Below are positions 8,051-16,425 of a stretch of DNA of 35,458 bases, one piece after another. The translations under genes were made by a program, and so were the position numbers. The number at the start of each line of letters is the position of its first letter. The first letter of the stretch is position 1. The notes under the pieces were generated by a model, which saw nothing but the letters and a program-made list of their open reading frames with translations, had not been told where the DNA came from and did no database searches. This stretch comes from Rubritepida sp. (GTDB taxonomy: Bacteria; Pseudomonadota; Alphaproteobacteria; Acetobacterales; Acetobacteraceae), in the NCBI GenBank assembly GCA_028291455.1, contig JAQGHY010000236.1, positions 1-35,458 of the forward strand. The letters are read 5' to 3'.

Positions 8051-8749
8051 TCATCGCGGTCCGAGGAGGGTCTGTTCGAGCATTGCGGAGCCGCGTTGTG
8101 CCGCCAGCGCCGCGGCGTCGGCCCGGAAAGGCGGATATCCGTTGCGCGCAAAGCCGTGGCCAGCATTCGCGTAGACGTGGACCGCCACGTCCTCGCGGCC
8201 GTCGTAGAGCTGGCGAACGGCCTCCAAGGTGGATGGGGGAACCCAGGGGTCAGTTTCACCGAAATGCAGGATCGATGGCACGGCCAGACCGGCCAACTCA
8301 TCGAGATGCTGCTCCAGCTTCACGCCGTAATAGGAAATCGCGGCGTCGACAGGCTCCCGGATGGCGGCGAGCAGCGCCAAGCGCCCGCCGAGGCAGAAGC
8401 CGATCACGCCAACCCGTGCCGCAGCACCCAGCTGGTTGCGCAGGGCACCGGCGGCCACGCCGACATCGCCAACGACCGCATCGATGTCCACCGCCTCTCC
8501 ATTGGCGCGCGCACGTTCGGGTTGATCGTAGTCGAGATGCTGTCCGGGCCCCTGGCGCCAGAAGAGGTCGGGAACCAGGACGGTGTGCCCCCGCGCGGCA
8601 TAGGACGAAGCCACTCCGCGCGCCCATGAGTTGACGTTGTAGACCTCAGGAAGAAGCACGATGCCCGCGCCGTTGGGGCGCTCCGGCGCTGCCACGAAGG
8701 CTTTGAACGTCCGGCCGTCCCTGGCCTTAAGGCAATAAGCGTCGCTCAT
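8051..8749 (-). CDS. Dienelactone hydrolase family protein
   Basis: A 232-residue dienelactone hydrolase (DLH) family member. The full active-site set is visible: Glu35 in 'VLLPEVYNVN', nucleophile Cys119 in 'VIGFCLGGRL', Asp167 in 'FGETDPWV' and His198 in 'NAGHGFAR'. Classical DLH opens dienelactone to maleylacetate in aromatic degradation, which would pair logically with a maleate-type isomerase, though many family members act on other esters. It is first in a reverse operon with Bug and alpha/beta-hydrolase genes; the gap to the Bug gene is 130 bases. Its promoter should lie in the AT-rich stretch at 8755-8820. Confidence 0.92.
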   Translation of the reverse strand: MSDAYCLKARDGRTFKAFVAAPERPNGAGIVLLPEVYNVNSWARGVASSYAARGHTVLVPDLFWRQGPGQHLDYDQPERARANGEAVDIDAVVGDVGVAAGALRNQLGAAARVGVIGFCLGGRLALLAAIREPVDAAISYYGVKLEQHLDELAGLAVPSILHFGETDPWVPPSTLEAVRQLYDGREDVAVHVYANAGHGFARNGYPPFRADAAALAAQRGSAMLEQTLLGPR

Positions 8750-9231
8750 TAGAGTTAGCCTTTTACTAGATACCGTCGCTAAATCCTATTTTCACTATTA
8801 TCAATAGCTATTGAGGATATCGCTGGCGAGGGGGCTTGGTGCCTGTGGCCAAGACAGGGCTGCCTGAACGTCGATCCATCGCGGGATGACGCTGCAGGAG
8901 GCTTTTTTCGCGGCTCATAAGGACAACTCGGCCACGGTCGCGGGGGGAGCTCCGACCTGCCTGCCGCGTCCGTCCAGCCTCGGAAGGTTGTTCACGGCAC
9001 TGCGCAAGCCGCCGCTAGCGGCCGGAAAGCGCGTCGCGAGACAGTTGGCCGCCTAGCTGCCTCGAACGGCCTGGCTCTATTTATCGTTGACTACTTGTTG
9101 AAATTGTATTTCACTATAAATAATGATTTATCTGCTCAAGCGCGCTCAGCTGTGCGCCCTGCAGCACGCGAGCTCGCGATGGAACGAGTTGCCACGAACC
9201 GATGCCACCACTGGAAAACGGAGAGCCACAG
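8750..9231. promoter_or_regulatory. Divergent promoter region with AT-rich islands and a palindrome
   Basis: The region separates the reverse hydrolase operon from the forward CmcJ operon. AT-rich islands lie at each end (about 8755-8820 and 9080-9135). The left one holds a perfect 14-base palindrome, TCAATAGCTATTGA (8801-8814). Both contain TTTCACTAT followed by AT-rich bases (8790-8800 and 9109-9120). The right one has a -10-like TATAAATAAT. The middle is GC-rich and may encode a 56-residue peptide, listed separately. Confidence 0.5.
8886..9056 (+). CDS. Possible small ORF, 56 residues, unknown
   Basis: An ATG-to-TAG frame too short for the ORF track. It starts 'MTLQEAFFAAHKDNS' and ends with a basic stretch 'LRKPPLAAGKRVARQLAA'. 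No ribosome site is evident before the ATG, and GC-rich DNA yields such frames by chance. It is listed only because it fills the GC-rich core of an otherwise empty divergent region. Confidence 0.2.
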   Translation: MTLQEAFFAAHKDNSATVAGGAPTCLPRPSSLGRLFTALRKPPLAAGKRVARQLAA

Positions 9232-10071
9232 ATGAGCCTCGCCCTGTCCCCCCCAGAGACGCTCGCGGCCGTGATTGCCGAGCTGAACTACCTGGCCCCC
9301 ATCGACGGCCGCGCCAGGACCTACACGCACGAGCCGCCGCCCGGCGAGCCGCGGAGCAATGTACAACCCGACCCCCATCGCGTGACCATCCGCAACGCGC
9401 GTGCGGCGATCGGTATTTCGCTCGACACCTCAGGATTTGGCCTCGTCGAGCACGCCACGGCCGTGACTGATTTCAGCGATGAGGCGCAGATTCGCGACAT
9501 CTACTACCCCGAGAGCATCGAGGTGATCCGCCAAGCGACCGGCGCCGATCGCGTCTTCGTCTTCGACCACACCCTGCGCCGCCGCATTCTCGGGCAGGAG
9601 GACAACCGGGACGGCCCGCGCCAGCCCGCGACCCGCGTGCATGTGGACCACACCGCGAAGTCCGGACCGCAACGGGTGCGCGACCTGCTCCCCGACGAAG
9701 CGGAGGAGCTGCTGAAGGGCCGCGTGCAGGTGGTGAACCTTTGGCGGCCGATCCGTGGCCCAGTCTTGGACTCGCCGCTTGCTTTCGCCGACGCACGCAC
9801 CGTGCCCTTCAGCGACTACGTGCCATCCGACCTCATCTACCCGCATCGCGTGGGCGAGACCTACAGCGTCCGCTACAACCCAGCGCATCGCTGGTTCTAT
9901 GTCCCGCAGCTGCGCACGGACGAGGCGCTGCTGATCAAGTGCTACGATAGCGAGACGGACGGCCGCGCGCGCTTCGTGCCCCACAGCGCCTTCCATGATC
10001 CTACGACGCCGCCCGATGCGCCGCCGCGCGAAAGCATCGAGCTGCGCACGCTGGTCTTCCACCGCCAGTAA
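9232..10071 (+). CDS. CmcJ/NvfI-family oxidoreductase
   Basis: A 279-residue protein of the CmcJ/NvfI (AsaB/GedK-like) family, known from cephamycin and fungal secondary-metabolite pathways and common as an uncharacterised enzyme in proteobacteria. Family features: 'AVTDFSDEAQIRDIYYPE', the HxD-type site 'TRVHVDHTAKSGP' (His137, Asp139), 'VVNLWRPIRGPVLDSPLA' and 'RFVPHSAFHDPT' (His251). The pattern fits a non-haem iron, 2-oxoglutarate-type fold. I start at the ATG at 9232, with GGAGAG just upstream, rather than the track's 9202. A Bug gene follows 70 bases later, implying a scavenged small-molecule substrate. The reaction is unknown. Confidence 0.85.
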   Translation: MSLALSPPETLAAVIAELNYLAPIDGRARTYTHEPPPGEPRSNVQPDPHRVTIRNARAAIGISLDTSGFGLVEHATAVTDFSDEAQIRDIYYPESIEVIRQATGADRVFVFDHTLRRRILGQEDNRDGPRQPATRVHVDHTAKSGPQRVRDLLPDEAEELLKGRVQVVNLWRPIRGPVLDSPLAFADARTVPFSDYVPSDLIYPHRVGETYSVRYNPAHRWFYVPQLRTDEALLIKCYDSETDGRARFVPHSAFHDPTTPPDAPPRESIELRTLVFHRQ

Positions 10072-10141
10072 GGCATGTCCCGCCGAAGGCAGCGGGGCGT
10101 TCTCCTCGCCGCCACCTGTGCGGCTTAATCTGGAGACTTTC

Positions 10142-11110
10142 ATGCGGATCCACCGCCGGCACTTGCTGGCCTCTCCTGCGCTTGCCGTCTTTCCAGAGGC
10201 CGCCCAGGCCGCGACCTATCCCGACCGCGCACTCCGCTATGTCGTGCCCTTCCAGGCCGGGGCGCTGAACGACCTCCTTGCCCGCCACGTGGCGCGCAAC
10301 CTCAGCCCGCGGCTGGGCCAACCAGTTGTCGTGGAGAACCGCGTCGGCGCCGGCGGCGCGGTCGGAACGCAGTACGTCGTCCAGCAGCCGGCCGACGGCT
10401 ACACGTTGCTCAACAGCACGAGCGGCGTGTTGTGCATCGTCCCGCACATCCTCGATGCCCCGTTCGATCCATTCCGTGACTTCACGCCCGTCGGCTTTCC
10501 GGGCGAGGGCTTCACGGTGCTAGCAGTGCATCCTTCGCTACCCGTGAACACGCTGCCGGAGCTGGTGGCCTATGCCAGGGCCAATCCGGGCAAGCTCAAC
10601 TACAGCTCTGCCGGCAATGGCTCCTTCGGCCATATCCAGGGCGAGCTGCTCAAGCAGCTCGCCGAGGTCGACGCGGTGCACGTGCCTTTCCCCGGCAGCG
10701 CGGGCGCGCTCAACAGTACCATCGCCGGCGACACGCAGTTCATCTTCGACTCCTATGCCCTGCAGCACGCCCAGGCCGGCCGGCTGCGCGCCATCGCCAT
10801 CACGGGTCCGGGCCGCTGGAGCGAGGCGCCGGATCTGCCCAATGTGAAGGAGGTCGGGCTCGCCAATTGGCCGGTGAACCCGTGGTGGGCGATCCTGGTG
10901 AAGGCCGGCACGCCTCCCAAGATCGTGGCCGCGCTGAACCGCCATCTCAACGAGGCCTTCGAGGATCCGGCGCTGCTGGAGCCGCTCACCAAGGGCCTCG
11001 GCCTGCGGCCGGAGCGGCTGAGCCCCGAGCAGATCCTCGAGAAGATCCGCCACGACCACGCCGTCTACGGCGACCTCGTCCGCCGCATCGGCCTGTCCAC
11101 CCGTTCCTGA
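10142..11110 (+). CDS. Bug/TctC-family substrate-binding protein
   Basis: A 322-residue Bug protein. The track frame opens at 9995, but the real start is the ATG at 10142, with GGAG upstream and a signal peptide ('MRIHRRHLLASPALAVFPEA'). Family blocks: 'GQPVVVENRVGAGGAVGTQYV', 'DGYTLLNSTSG', 'NPWWAILVKAGTPPKIVAALN'. The usual ligand loop 'PFxxGGxxD' is 'PFQAGALND' here, so the second glycine is replaced, which may signal a different ligand. It lies between the CmcJ-type oxidoreductase and an interrupted AhpD-like gene, 17 bases apart, in one operon. Confidence 0.92.
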   Translation: MRIHRRHLLASPALAVFPEAAQAATYPDRALRYVVPFQAGALNDLLARHVARNLSPRLGQPVVVENRVGAGGAVGTQYVVQQPADGYTLLNSTSGVLCIVPHILDAPFDPFRDFTPVGFPGEGFTVLAVHPSLPVNTLPELVAYARANPGKLNYSSAGNGSFGHIQGELLKQLAEVDAVHVPFPGSAGALNSTIAGDTQFIFDSYALQHAQAGRLRAIAITGPGRWSEAPDLPNVKEVGLANWPVNPWWAILVKAGTPPKIVAALNRHLNEAFEDPALLEPLTKGLGLRPERLSPEQILEKIRHDHAVYGDLVRRIGLSTRS

Positions 11111-11127
11111 TCCTACGGAGAAACATC

Positions 11128-11718
11128 TTGACCGAACACAAGCCGCGCGACGAAGCCACCTCCTTCCTGCGCATCACCGAGCCGCAGAAGGTCACGCCCG
11201 AGCTCGCAGAGCTCCAGGACGAGGAGAAGGCGCGCAAGGGCTATGTCCGCCACGGGCTCACCCTCCCCTTCCGGCCGGAGCACCTGGTCGCCAGCCAGCG
11301 CTTCGTGAACCTGCTGGTGCGTGGCCCAAACGGGCTTCTGCCCTTCCGCGAGCGCGAGCTGCTGGCACTCGTCGTCAGCGTGGAGAACCGCTGCGACGTC
11401 TGCACCATCCAGCACGCGACGGCCTAGCAGAAGACCGGCGTTCCGAAGGATCTGGTGGACATGCTCACGGTGAATTGGCGGCGCGCCCCGCTCAGCGAGC
11501 GCGACCGCGCGCTGGCCGATTTCGCCACCAAACTGACGCGGTATCCCGCCGACGCCGACGAGAGCTACATCGACGGGTTGCGCGCTGTCGGCCTCAGTGA
11601 GGAGGAGATCGTCGAGGTCGCCCAGATCGTCGGCATCTTCAACTACACCAACCGGGTCACTGGCGTGCTCGGCACGCGGCTGAACCCAGAGGCGCACGCC
11701 GCCTACCGCGCCGGCTGA
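11128..11718 (+). pseudogene. AhpD-like (carboxymuconolactone decarboxylase family) gene with in-frame amber stop
   Basis: A peroxidase-related AhpD-like reading frame starting at TTG 11128 (CGGAG upstream). It carries the redox motif 'ENRCDVCTIQHA' (Cys89, Cys92, His96). Codon 100 is TAG (11425-11427); the same frame then continues with clear homology ('LVDMLTVNWRRAPLSERDRA', 'VGIFNYTNRVTGVLGTRLNP') to the stop at 11718. The intact paralogue at 27184 has leucine at the interrupted site ('GHAAALREITG'), so a TTG-to-TAG change explains it. Full length would be about 196 codons. It could be a pseudogene, a readthrough gene or a sequence error. Its end overlaps the end of the oppositely oriented frameshifted monooxygenase by 16 bases. 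Confidence 0.85.
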
Positions 11719-13104
11719 AGCCCCGGACTGCCAGGCGTCAGCAGGTGCCGGGCCCTGGCGGCGGGATGGGTCCCGGGTAGCCGCGCGCGTCCGGGTCCGT
11801 AGAGTTTGTCCCGCAAGGTCCCGGGCGCATAAGCGTGTTTGAAGCGGCCGCGCCGCTGCAGTTCGGGCACCACCAGCGTGCCGAAATCCTCAAAGCCGCC
11901 GGGCAGCAGCGCGTAGCTAAGATTCAAGCCGTCCACCAGACTCATCCACCCAGCGCTCGATCGCATCCGCCACCTGCCCCGGCGAACCGACGAATACGGG
12001 ACCGCGGCCACCGATCGCGACATGCTCGGCGATCTCGCGCAGGGTCCAGACGCGGCTGGGGTCGGCGGTGGTGAAGACCTCCAGGGCGGAGAAGATGCCT
12101 GCCTCCTGTTTCTGGTGGCGCACCGGCTCGTCCAGCGAGAAGCGCGAGAAGTCGATGCCCGTCCAGGCGGAATAGAGGACCAGCGCTCCCTCGATATCGA
12201 TGTAGCGCCTGTAGTCGGCGAGCTTCGCCTGCGCCTCCTCCTCCGTGCGGCCAATGATGGTCGTGGCCAGTGAGAAAAAAAGCAGCTCGGCGGGGTCGCG
12301 GCCGTTTGCGGCGGCGCGGCGGCGCGTGTCGGCCACAATCGGGGCCAAGGCCTGCGCCGTCGGGCCGCTGACGAAGATACACTCGGCATGCTGCGCGGCG
12401 AAGGCGCGGCCGCGGCCCGATGCCCCGGCCTGGTAGAGCACCGGCGTGCGCTGCGGCGAGGGCTCGGCGAGATGGATGGCGTCGGTCGAGAAACGCTTCC
12501 CGCTTCGGCGCACGGGCCGAACCTTCGCCGGATCGACGAAGACGCCGCTGGCTTTGTCGCGTCGCACCGCGTCATCGTCCCAGCTGCCCTCCCAGAGTTC
12601 GTAGACCAGGTCGAGATACTCGTCGGCGACGTCGTACCGCTCATCATGCGGGATCAGCTCGGCTCCGGTCGCCCGCGCGCCGCTTGCGGAATGGCCTGTG
12701 ACGATGTTCCAGCCGATGCGCCCTTTGGTGAGATGGTCGAGCGTCGTCATCCGGCGCGCGAAGGCATAGGGCGGTTCCTGGATCGCGTTGCTGGTGACGC
12801 CGAAGCCCAGATGCTCCGTCACCAGCGCCATCGCCGAGATCGAGAGCAGCGGGTCGTTCTTCGGCACGTGCACGCCGCCGCGCAGCGCTGCGTCGAGGCT
12901 ACCGCCATAGACGTCATTGGTTCCCAGGCTGTCGGCGGTAAACATGCCGTCGAACAGCCCGCGCTCGAGGGTACGGGCTAACCCGGTCCAGAACTCCAAT
13001 CGGTTGTAATCGGCGGAGCGGTCATCAGGATGCCGCCAGAGGCCCGGCGTCTGGTGCACGGGGCTCTGCAGGGTGAAGGCATTGACGCGGATCTGCTTGG
13101 GCAT
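11703..13104 (-). pseudogene. NtaA/SnaA/DszA-type flavin-dependent monooxygenase, frameshifted near the C-terminus
   Basis: An LLM-class (bacterial luciferase-like) monooxygenase of the nitrilotriacetate / dibenzothiophene-sulfone type: 'MPKQIRVNAFTLQSPVHQTP', 'GLWRHPDDRSADYN', 'LTKGRIGWNIVTGHSASGA', 'RTPVLYQAGASGRGRAFAA'. It starts at ATG 13104, two bases after the stop of the YdhR-like gene. Near 11931-11940 the frame slips: 'AIERWVDESGGRLES' then stop, while the next frame continues 'LVDGLNLSYALLPGGFEDFG' to 11703. Loss of two bases from a GTGTGG-like run restores the family sequence 'DESGVDGLNLSY'. The truncated product lacks roughly the last 70 residues. It needs reduced FMN from a reductase not found here. 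Confidence 0.85.
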
Positions 13105-13106
13105 CG

Positions 13107-13430
13107 TCAGCGGGACGAGGCCGCGGTGCCGATCGGCGCATGGGTGACGGCGCTCAGCTCCTCGTTCACCTCGAAGACACGCGCCGTCAGGTCCGTGCCA
13201 CCGGCCTCGGTCAGCGATTTGGAGACCTGCTCGGCCCAGTTCCTCGCGCTCGGTACGTCGTCGAAGAGGTAGATGCCGCCGCGCAGGCCTGTCTCGGCGC
13301 TGGAGATCCAGGTCTTCCAGCGGAAGCCCGGCAGGCCGTTGATGCGCTCGGCTGAGGCAAAGCGCGCGGCCAGCGAGGTCTGCTGCTGTGTGGCGCTGGG
13401 CCGATAGTTCACCTGAAGAATAGCGGGCAT
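13107..13430 (-). CDS. YdhR-family putative monooxygenase
   Basis: A 107-residue protein matching the YdhR family, small dimeric alpha+beta-barrel proteins described as putative monooxygenases. Typical parts are 'ERINGLPGFRWKTWISSAET', 'GGIYLFDDVPSARNW' and 'ARVFEVNEELSAVTHAPIG'. AGGAG precedes the ATG. Its stop lies two bases before the start of the flavin-dependent monooxygenase gene, suggesting a shared step, perhaps handling of that enzyme's product. The family function is not well established. Confidence 0.85.
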   Translation of the reverse strand: MPAILQVNYRPSATQQQTSLAARFASAERINGLPGFRWKTWISSAETGLRGGIYLFDDVPSARNWAEQVSKSLTEAGGTDLTARVFEVNEELSAVTHAPIGTAASSR

Positions 13431-13451
13431 CGTGTTCTCCTGTTGTGGTTG

Positions 13452-14438
13452 TCAGACGGGCCGCACGCCGGTCAGCCGGACGACTTCGTCCCACCGCCGG
13501 AGCTCGGTTCGGATCAGGTCGGCGAAGGCCTGCGGGCCGGTCGCGGCCGGCAGCAGGCTGAGCTGGTCAAAGCGCCGCTGGATCGTGGCCGAAGTCTCGG
13601 CCCGAGCGATCACCGCGTGCAGCCGCGCAACTACCGGCTCCGGTACGCCGGCCGGGCCGAGCACGCCGAACCAGTGCTCGACCACGATATCCACGCCCTG
13701 CTCGCGAAAGGTCGGCACGTCCGGATAAGACTCCAGGCGCCCCTCGCCCGAGATGGCGAGGATCCTCAGCTTGCCGTCCTCGATCAGGCTGCAGGCCGTG
13801 GCGATGGGCGAGAAGGCGGCGTCCAGCGTGCCGGCTGCGAGATCCTGCACGACCGGGCCGGAGCCGCGATAGGGAATGTCCACGATCGGGATGCCCGTAC
13901 GCAGGCGAAGCAATCCGGCCATGAGGTGCGAGACGGCCCCCACGCCGCCATTGCCGAAGCTGAGACCGTTGGGCCTGGAGCGCGCTAGCGACACCAGCTC
14001 AGCGATGTTCTGGGCGGCAAGCGTGCTTTTCACCAGCAGCGCCTGCGGCGAGACCGCGGCTAGCGTCACCGGCGTGAAGTCGCCGATCGGGTCATAGGGG
14101 ATGCTGTAGCCGCCTGCCGCCTGCACGGCGGGAACGATGGCATGACTCATATCCACCAGGACGAAGCTGTGGCCATCCGGCGCGGCGCGCGCGACAGCCT
14201 CGGTGCCCAGTACGGCCGCGCCTCCGGGACGGTTCTCGACCATGACGGTCTGGCCGAGGATCGGGCCCAACTCCGCAGCGAGCAGCCTGGCGACGATGTC
14301 CACCGTGCCACCGGGCGCATAGGGGGCGACGAGGCGAATGGGACGCGTGGGCCAGCCAGCCTCGTCGGCTCTTGCTCCCCACGCGGCCAGGGGCACGGCG
14401 GCCAGCGCTGCCAGGGCGGTGCGCCGGGACAGCCTCAT
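13452..14438 (-). CDS. Bug/TctC-family substrate-binding protein
   Basis: A 328-residue Bug protein with a signal peptide ('MRLSRRTALAALAAVPLAAW'), then 'WPTRPIRLVAPYAPGGTVDI', 'GQTVMVENRPGGAAVLGTEAV' and 'DGHSFVLVDMSHA'. I chose the ATG at 14438 rather than the track start at 14564. This ATG overlaps the TGA of the small ORF upstream (ATGA), and the site before it is weak, so translation is probably coupled. It sits inside the sulfur-scavenging operon, so its ligand may be a sulfur-containing acid; that is inference from context. Confidence 0.92.
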   Translation of the reverse strand: MRLSRRTALAALAAVPLAAWGARADEAGWPTRPIRLVAPYAPGGTVDIVARLLAAELGPILGQTVMVENRPGGAAVLGTEAVARAAPDGHSFVLVDMSHAIVPAVQAAGGYSIPYDPIGDFTPVTLAAVSPQALLVKSTLAAQNIAELVSLARSRPNGLSFGNGGVGAVSHLMAGLLRLRTGIPIVDIPYRGSGPVVQDLAAGTLDAAFSPIATACSLIEDGKLRILAISGEGRLESYPDVPTFREQGVDIVVEHWFGVLGPAGVPEPVVARLHAVIARAETSATIQRRFDQLSLLPAATGPQAFADLIRTELRRWDEVVRLTGVRPV

Positions 14439-14674
14439 GACTGGACCAGGCTCGCGAGGACCACGAGCGCGAGTGCGGCGAACAGAGCCGCAAGGCCGCG
14501 GGGCATGTGCGAGATCATGGGAGCTTCCTTTTGAGGAGAGGCAGCGGGTAGGGTGCCTGCGCATCGCGCCTCCTCAAGCCGCGTCTCGAGCACGGCGAGG
14601 TACCAGCCGGCATCGGACTCGGCGACGAGGACGACGAGAGCGCTGTCCTCGATAAACGGATTGGAAAGTCGCAT
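14435..14674 (-). CDS. Small unknown protein, paralogue of the ORF at 22760, with C-terminal hydrophobic helix
   Basis: A 79-residue ORF with a strong GGAGG ribosome site. Its first 35 residues ('MRLSNPFIEDSALVVLVAES' then 'DAGWYLAVLETRLEE') align with the start of the small protein at 22760-23011 ('MRLSHPITDNGVLI', 'DSGWFLLAIDTRLEE'). The paralogue then has about 45 further residues; here a short linker leads into 'RGLAALFAALALVVLASL', a likely single membrane helix. AAAAGGAAG precedes an internal ATG at 14515, so the hydrophobic tail may also be made separately as a 27-residue peptide. The stop overlaps the Bug start (ATGA). No known family recognised. Confidence 0.6.
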   Translation of the reverse strand: MRLSNPFIEDSALVVLVAESDAGWYLAVLETRLEEARCAGTLPAASPQKEAPMISHMPRGLAALFAALALVVLASLVQS

Positions 14675-14707
14675 GCGGACCTCCGGAGCCGCCGTTGCGC
14701 TGTACGT

Positions 14708-16309
14708 TCATGGTGCTGATGGCTCGGGGCTGACAGAGGTGGCGAGGGTCTGCTCGTCCGAACGCGCCTCGTAGCGGAGGCCTCGCTGCAACGCCCAGGC
14801 GTTCCGCAGCAGGAAGAGCGGCACGATGCCGACGTCATCCGTCTCCAGCTTCACCGCTTGGCGCAGCAGCTCCTCGCGCTCCGCATCGTCGATCGTGGTG
14901 ATCGCGCGTTCCGTCAGCGCGTCGAGCCGCGGATTGCTGTAGCGGCTGAAGTTTGGCGAACCCCAGCCGCGCGCGCGGTCATAGGTACCGACGACGTTGC
15001 GCAGCAGATAGGAGGCCTCGCCCGTCGAGCTGCCCCATCCGCCCAGCCGGAAGCCGAACTCCTGCCGCGGCCCACGCGTCACGTAGCTCGACCAGGGCAG
15101 CGATTCGATCTGGGTGCGAACACCGATGCGCGTCCAGAACTGCGCCACGGCCTGAGAGGTCGAGAGGTCGCCGGGATACCTGTCGTTCGGCGTGCTTAGC
15201 GTCACGCGGAAGCCCTGGGGGTAGCCGGCTTCCGCCAGCAGCCGCCGCGCCTCGGCAGGATCGAAGGCAGGCACGCCCACGTCTGGGTTGTGGGAGTAGC
15301 TCCCCTCCGGCAGCCATTGCCCCGTTGGGATCGCGGCACCGTGCATGATGCGATCGGCCAGCGCACGGCGGTCGATCGCGATGGAGAGCGCCCGGCGGAC
15401 ACGGACGTCCTGGAAGGGGTTGCGTGGCAGCCGCTCGCCATTGTTGTCCGTTACGCCGGGTACGTCCCCGCCCTGGCGGGAGAAGTCGGCCTGCAGATAG
15501 ATCAGCCGCACTCCAGTGGTCTCGGCGATGGTCAACCGCGGCTCTCGCCGCAGCCGGGGCAGGTCGGCGCCCGGCACTTGGTCGATCAGGTCCACGTCGC
15601 CTGCCAAGACGGCCGCGCTACGCGAGCCGTCATTGGGAAGGAAGCGGAAGTTTACCCGCGCCCAGGGCTGGGCTGGACCCCACCATGCGTCGTTGCGGGC
15701 GAAGACTGCGCCCTCGCCGGGGCGGTAGCTGACGAAGCGGTAGGGGCCGGTGCCGATGGAGGCGCGGCCGCTGTTGTAGTCGGCCGGATTCGCGTCCGTC
15801 CCAACGTGGCGCGAGATGACCTGCACCGAGGCGATATCGTTGGGCAGCAGCGGGTTCGGCCGCGCCGAATGCAGTCGGATCGTGAGCGCATCCACCACCT
15901 CCACGCGCGTGATGGAGCGAACGGCGCCGGAGAAGCCGCCGGGGCTGCCCTGGACATTCGGCACCCGCTGGATGGTGAAGGCGATATCGTCAGCGGTCAG
16001 CGGCCGACCGTCATGCCAGGTGACGTTCGGGCGGAGGCGGAACTCCCAGACCGTTGGCTCCACGGCTGTCCAGCTCTCGGCGAGGGCGGGGATAAGGCGG
16101 GCCTGGGCGTCGCGGCCGACCAGCGCGTCGAAGACATGGCCGGTGAGCGCGAAGTTCGAAGTGGTGTTGGAAAAATGCGGGTCGGCCGAGTTGACCGGAT
16201 TGGCAAGGCCGACGGTGAGCGTTTGCGTCAGCCCCGCCGGCGCGAGGACCAGGAAGAGTGCAGCCACCACCACACGTTCGGCGCGTGGAGAAAGAAAGGC
16301 GTAAGGCAT
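14708..16309 (-). CDS. ABC transporter substrate-binding protein, family 5 (peptide/nickel/glutathione type)
   Basis: A 533-residue extracellular solute-binding protein of family 5 (DppA/OppA/GsiB type). It starts at ATG 16309 with a hydrophobic signal ('VVVAALFLVLAPAGLTQT'). Family blocks: 'TVGLANPVNSADPHFSNT', 'WEFRLRPNVTWHDGRPLTAD', 'GTGPYRFVSYRPGEGAVF', 'DVRVRRALSIAIDRRALADR'. The track frame at 16429 overlaps the end of metY and is less likely. No DppBCDF-type permease or ATPase genes accompany it, so it must use a transporter elsewhere or be an orphan. Next to metY and LLM monooxygenases, import of a sulfur-containing peptide or organosulfur compound is a reasonable guess. Confidence 0.9.
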   Translation of the reverse strand: MPYAFLSPRAERVVVAALFLVLAPAGLTQTLTVGLANPVNSADPHFSNTTSNFALTGHVFDALVGRDAQARLIPALAESWTAVEPTVWEFRLRPNVTWHDGRPLTADDIAFTIQRVPNVQGSPGGFSGAVRSITRVEVVDALTIRLHSARPNPLLPNDIASVQVISRHVGTDANPADYNSGRASIGTGPYRFVSYRPGEGAVFARNDAWWGPAQPWARVNFRFLPNDGSRSAAVLAGDVDLIDQVPGADLPRLRREPRLTIAETTGVRLIYLQADFSRQGGDVPGVTDNNGERLPRNPFQDVRVRRALSIAIDRRALADRIMHGAAIPTGQWLPEGSYSHNPDVGVPAFDPAEARRLLAEAGYPQGFRVTLSTPNDRYPGDLSTSQAVAQFWTRIGVRTQIESLPWSSYVTRGPRQEFGFRLGGWGSSTGEASYLLRNVVGTYDRARGWGSPNFSRYSNPRLDALTERAITTIDDAEREELLRQAVKLETDDVGIVPLFLLRNAWALQRGLRYEARSDEQTLATSVSPEPSAP

Positions 16310-16425
16310 GGCGTGTGACCTTGTTGTTCTGGAGCCGAGGACTGTGGGAAGCGCGCGGGCGAGTTCTCGCAGCGGGTTCAGATTGGACAGACGCGCTCGG
16401 CCTGGAGGCCGGTGGATGGCATTCC

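Noticed and set aside
9123-9470. Forward ORF overlapping the CmcJ gene start
   Set aside because: It is a shadow frame; most of it lies inside the well-supported CmcJ-type gene and it has no family motif.
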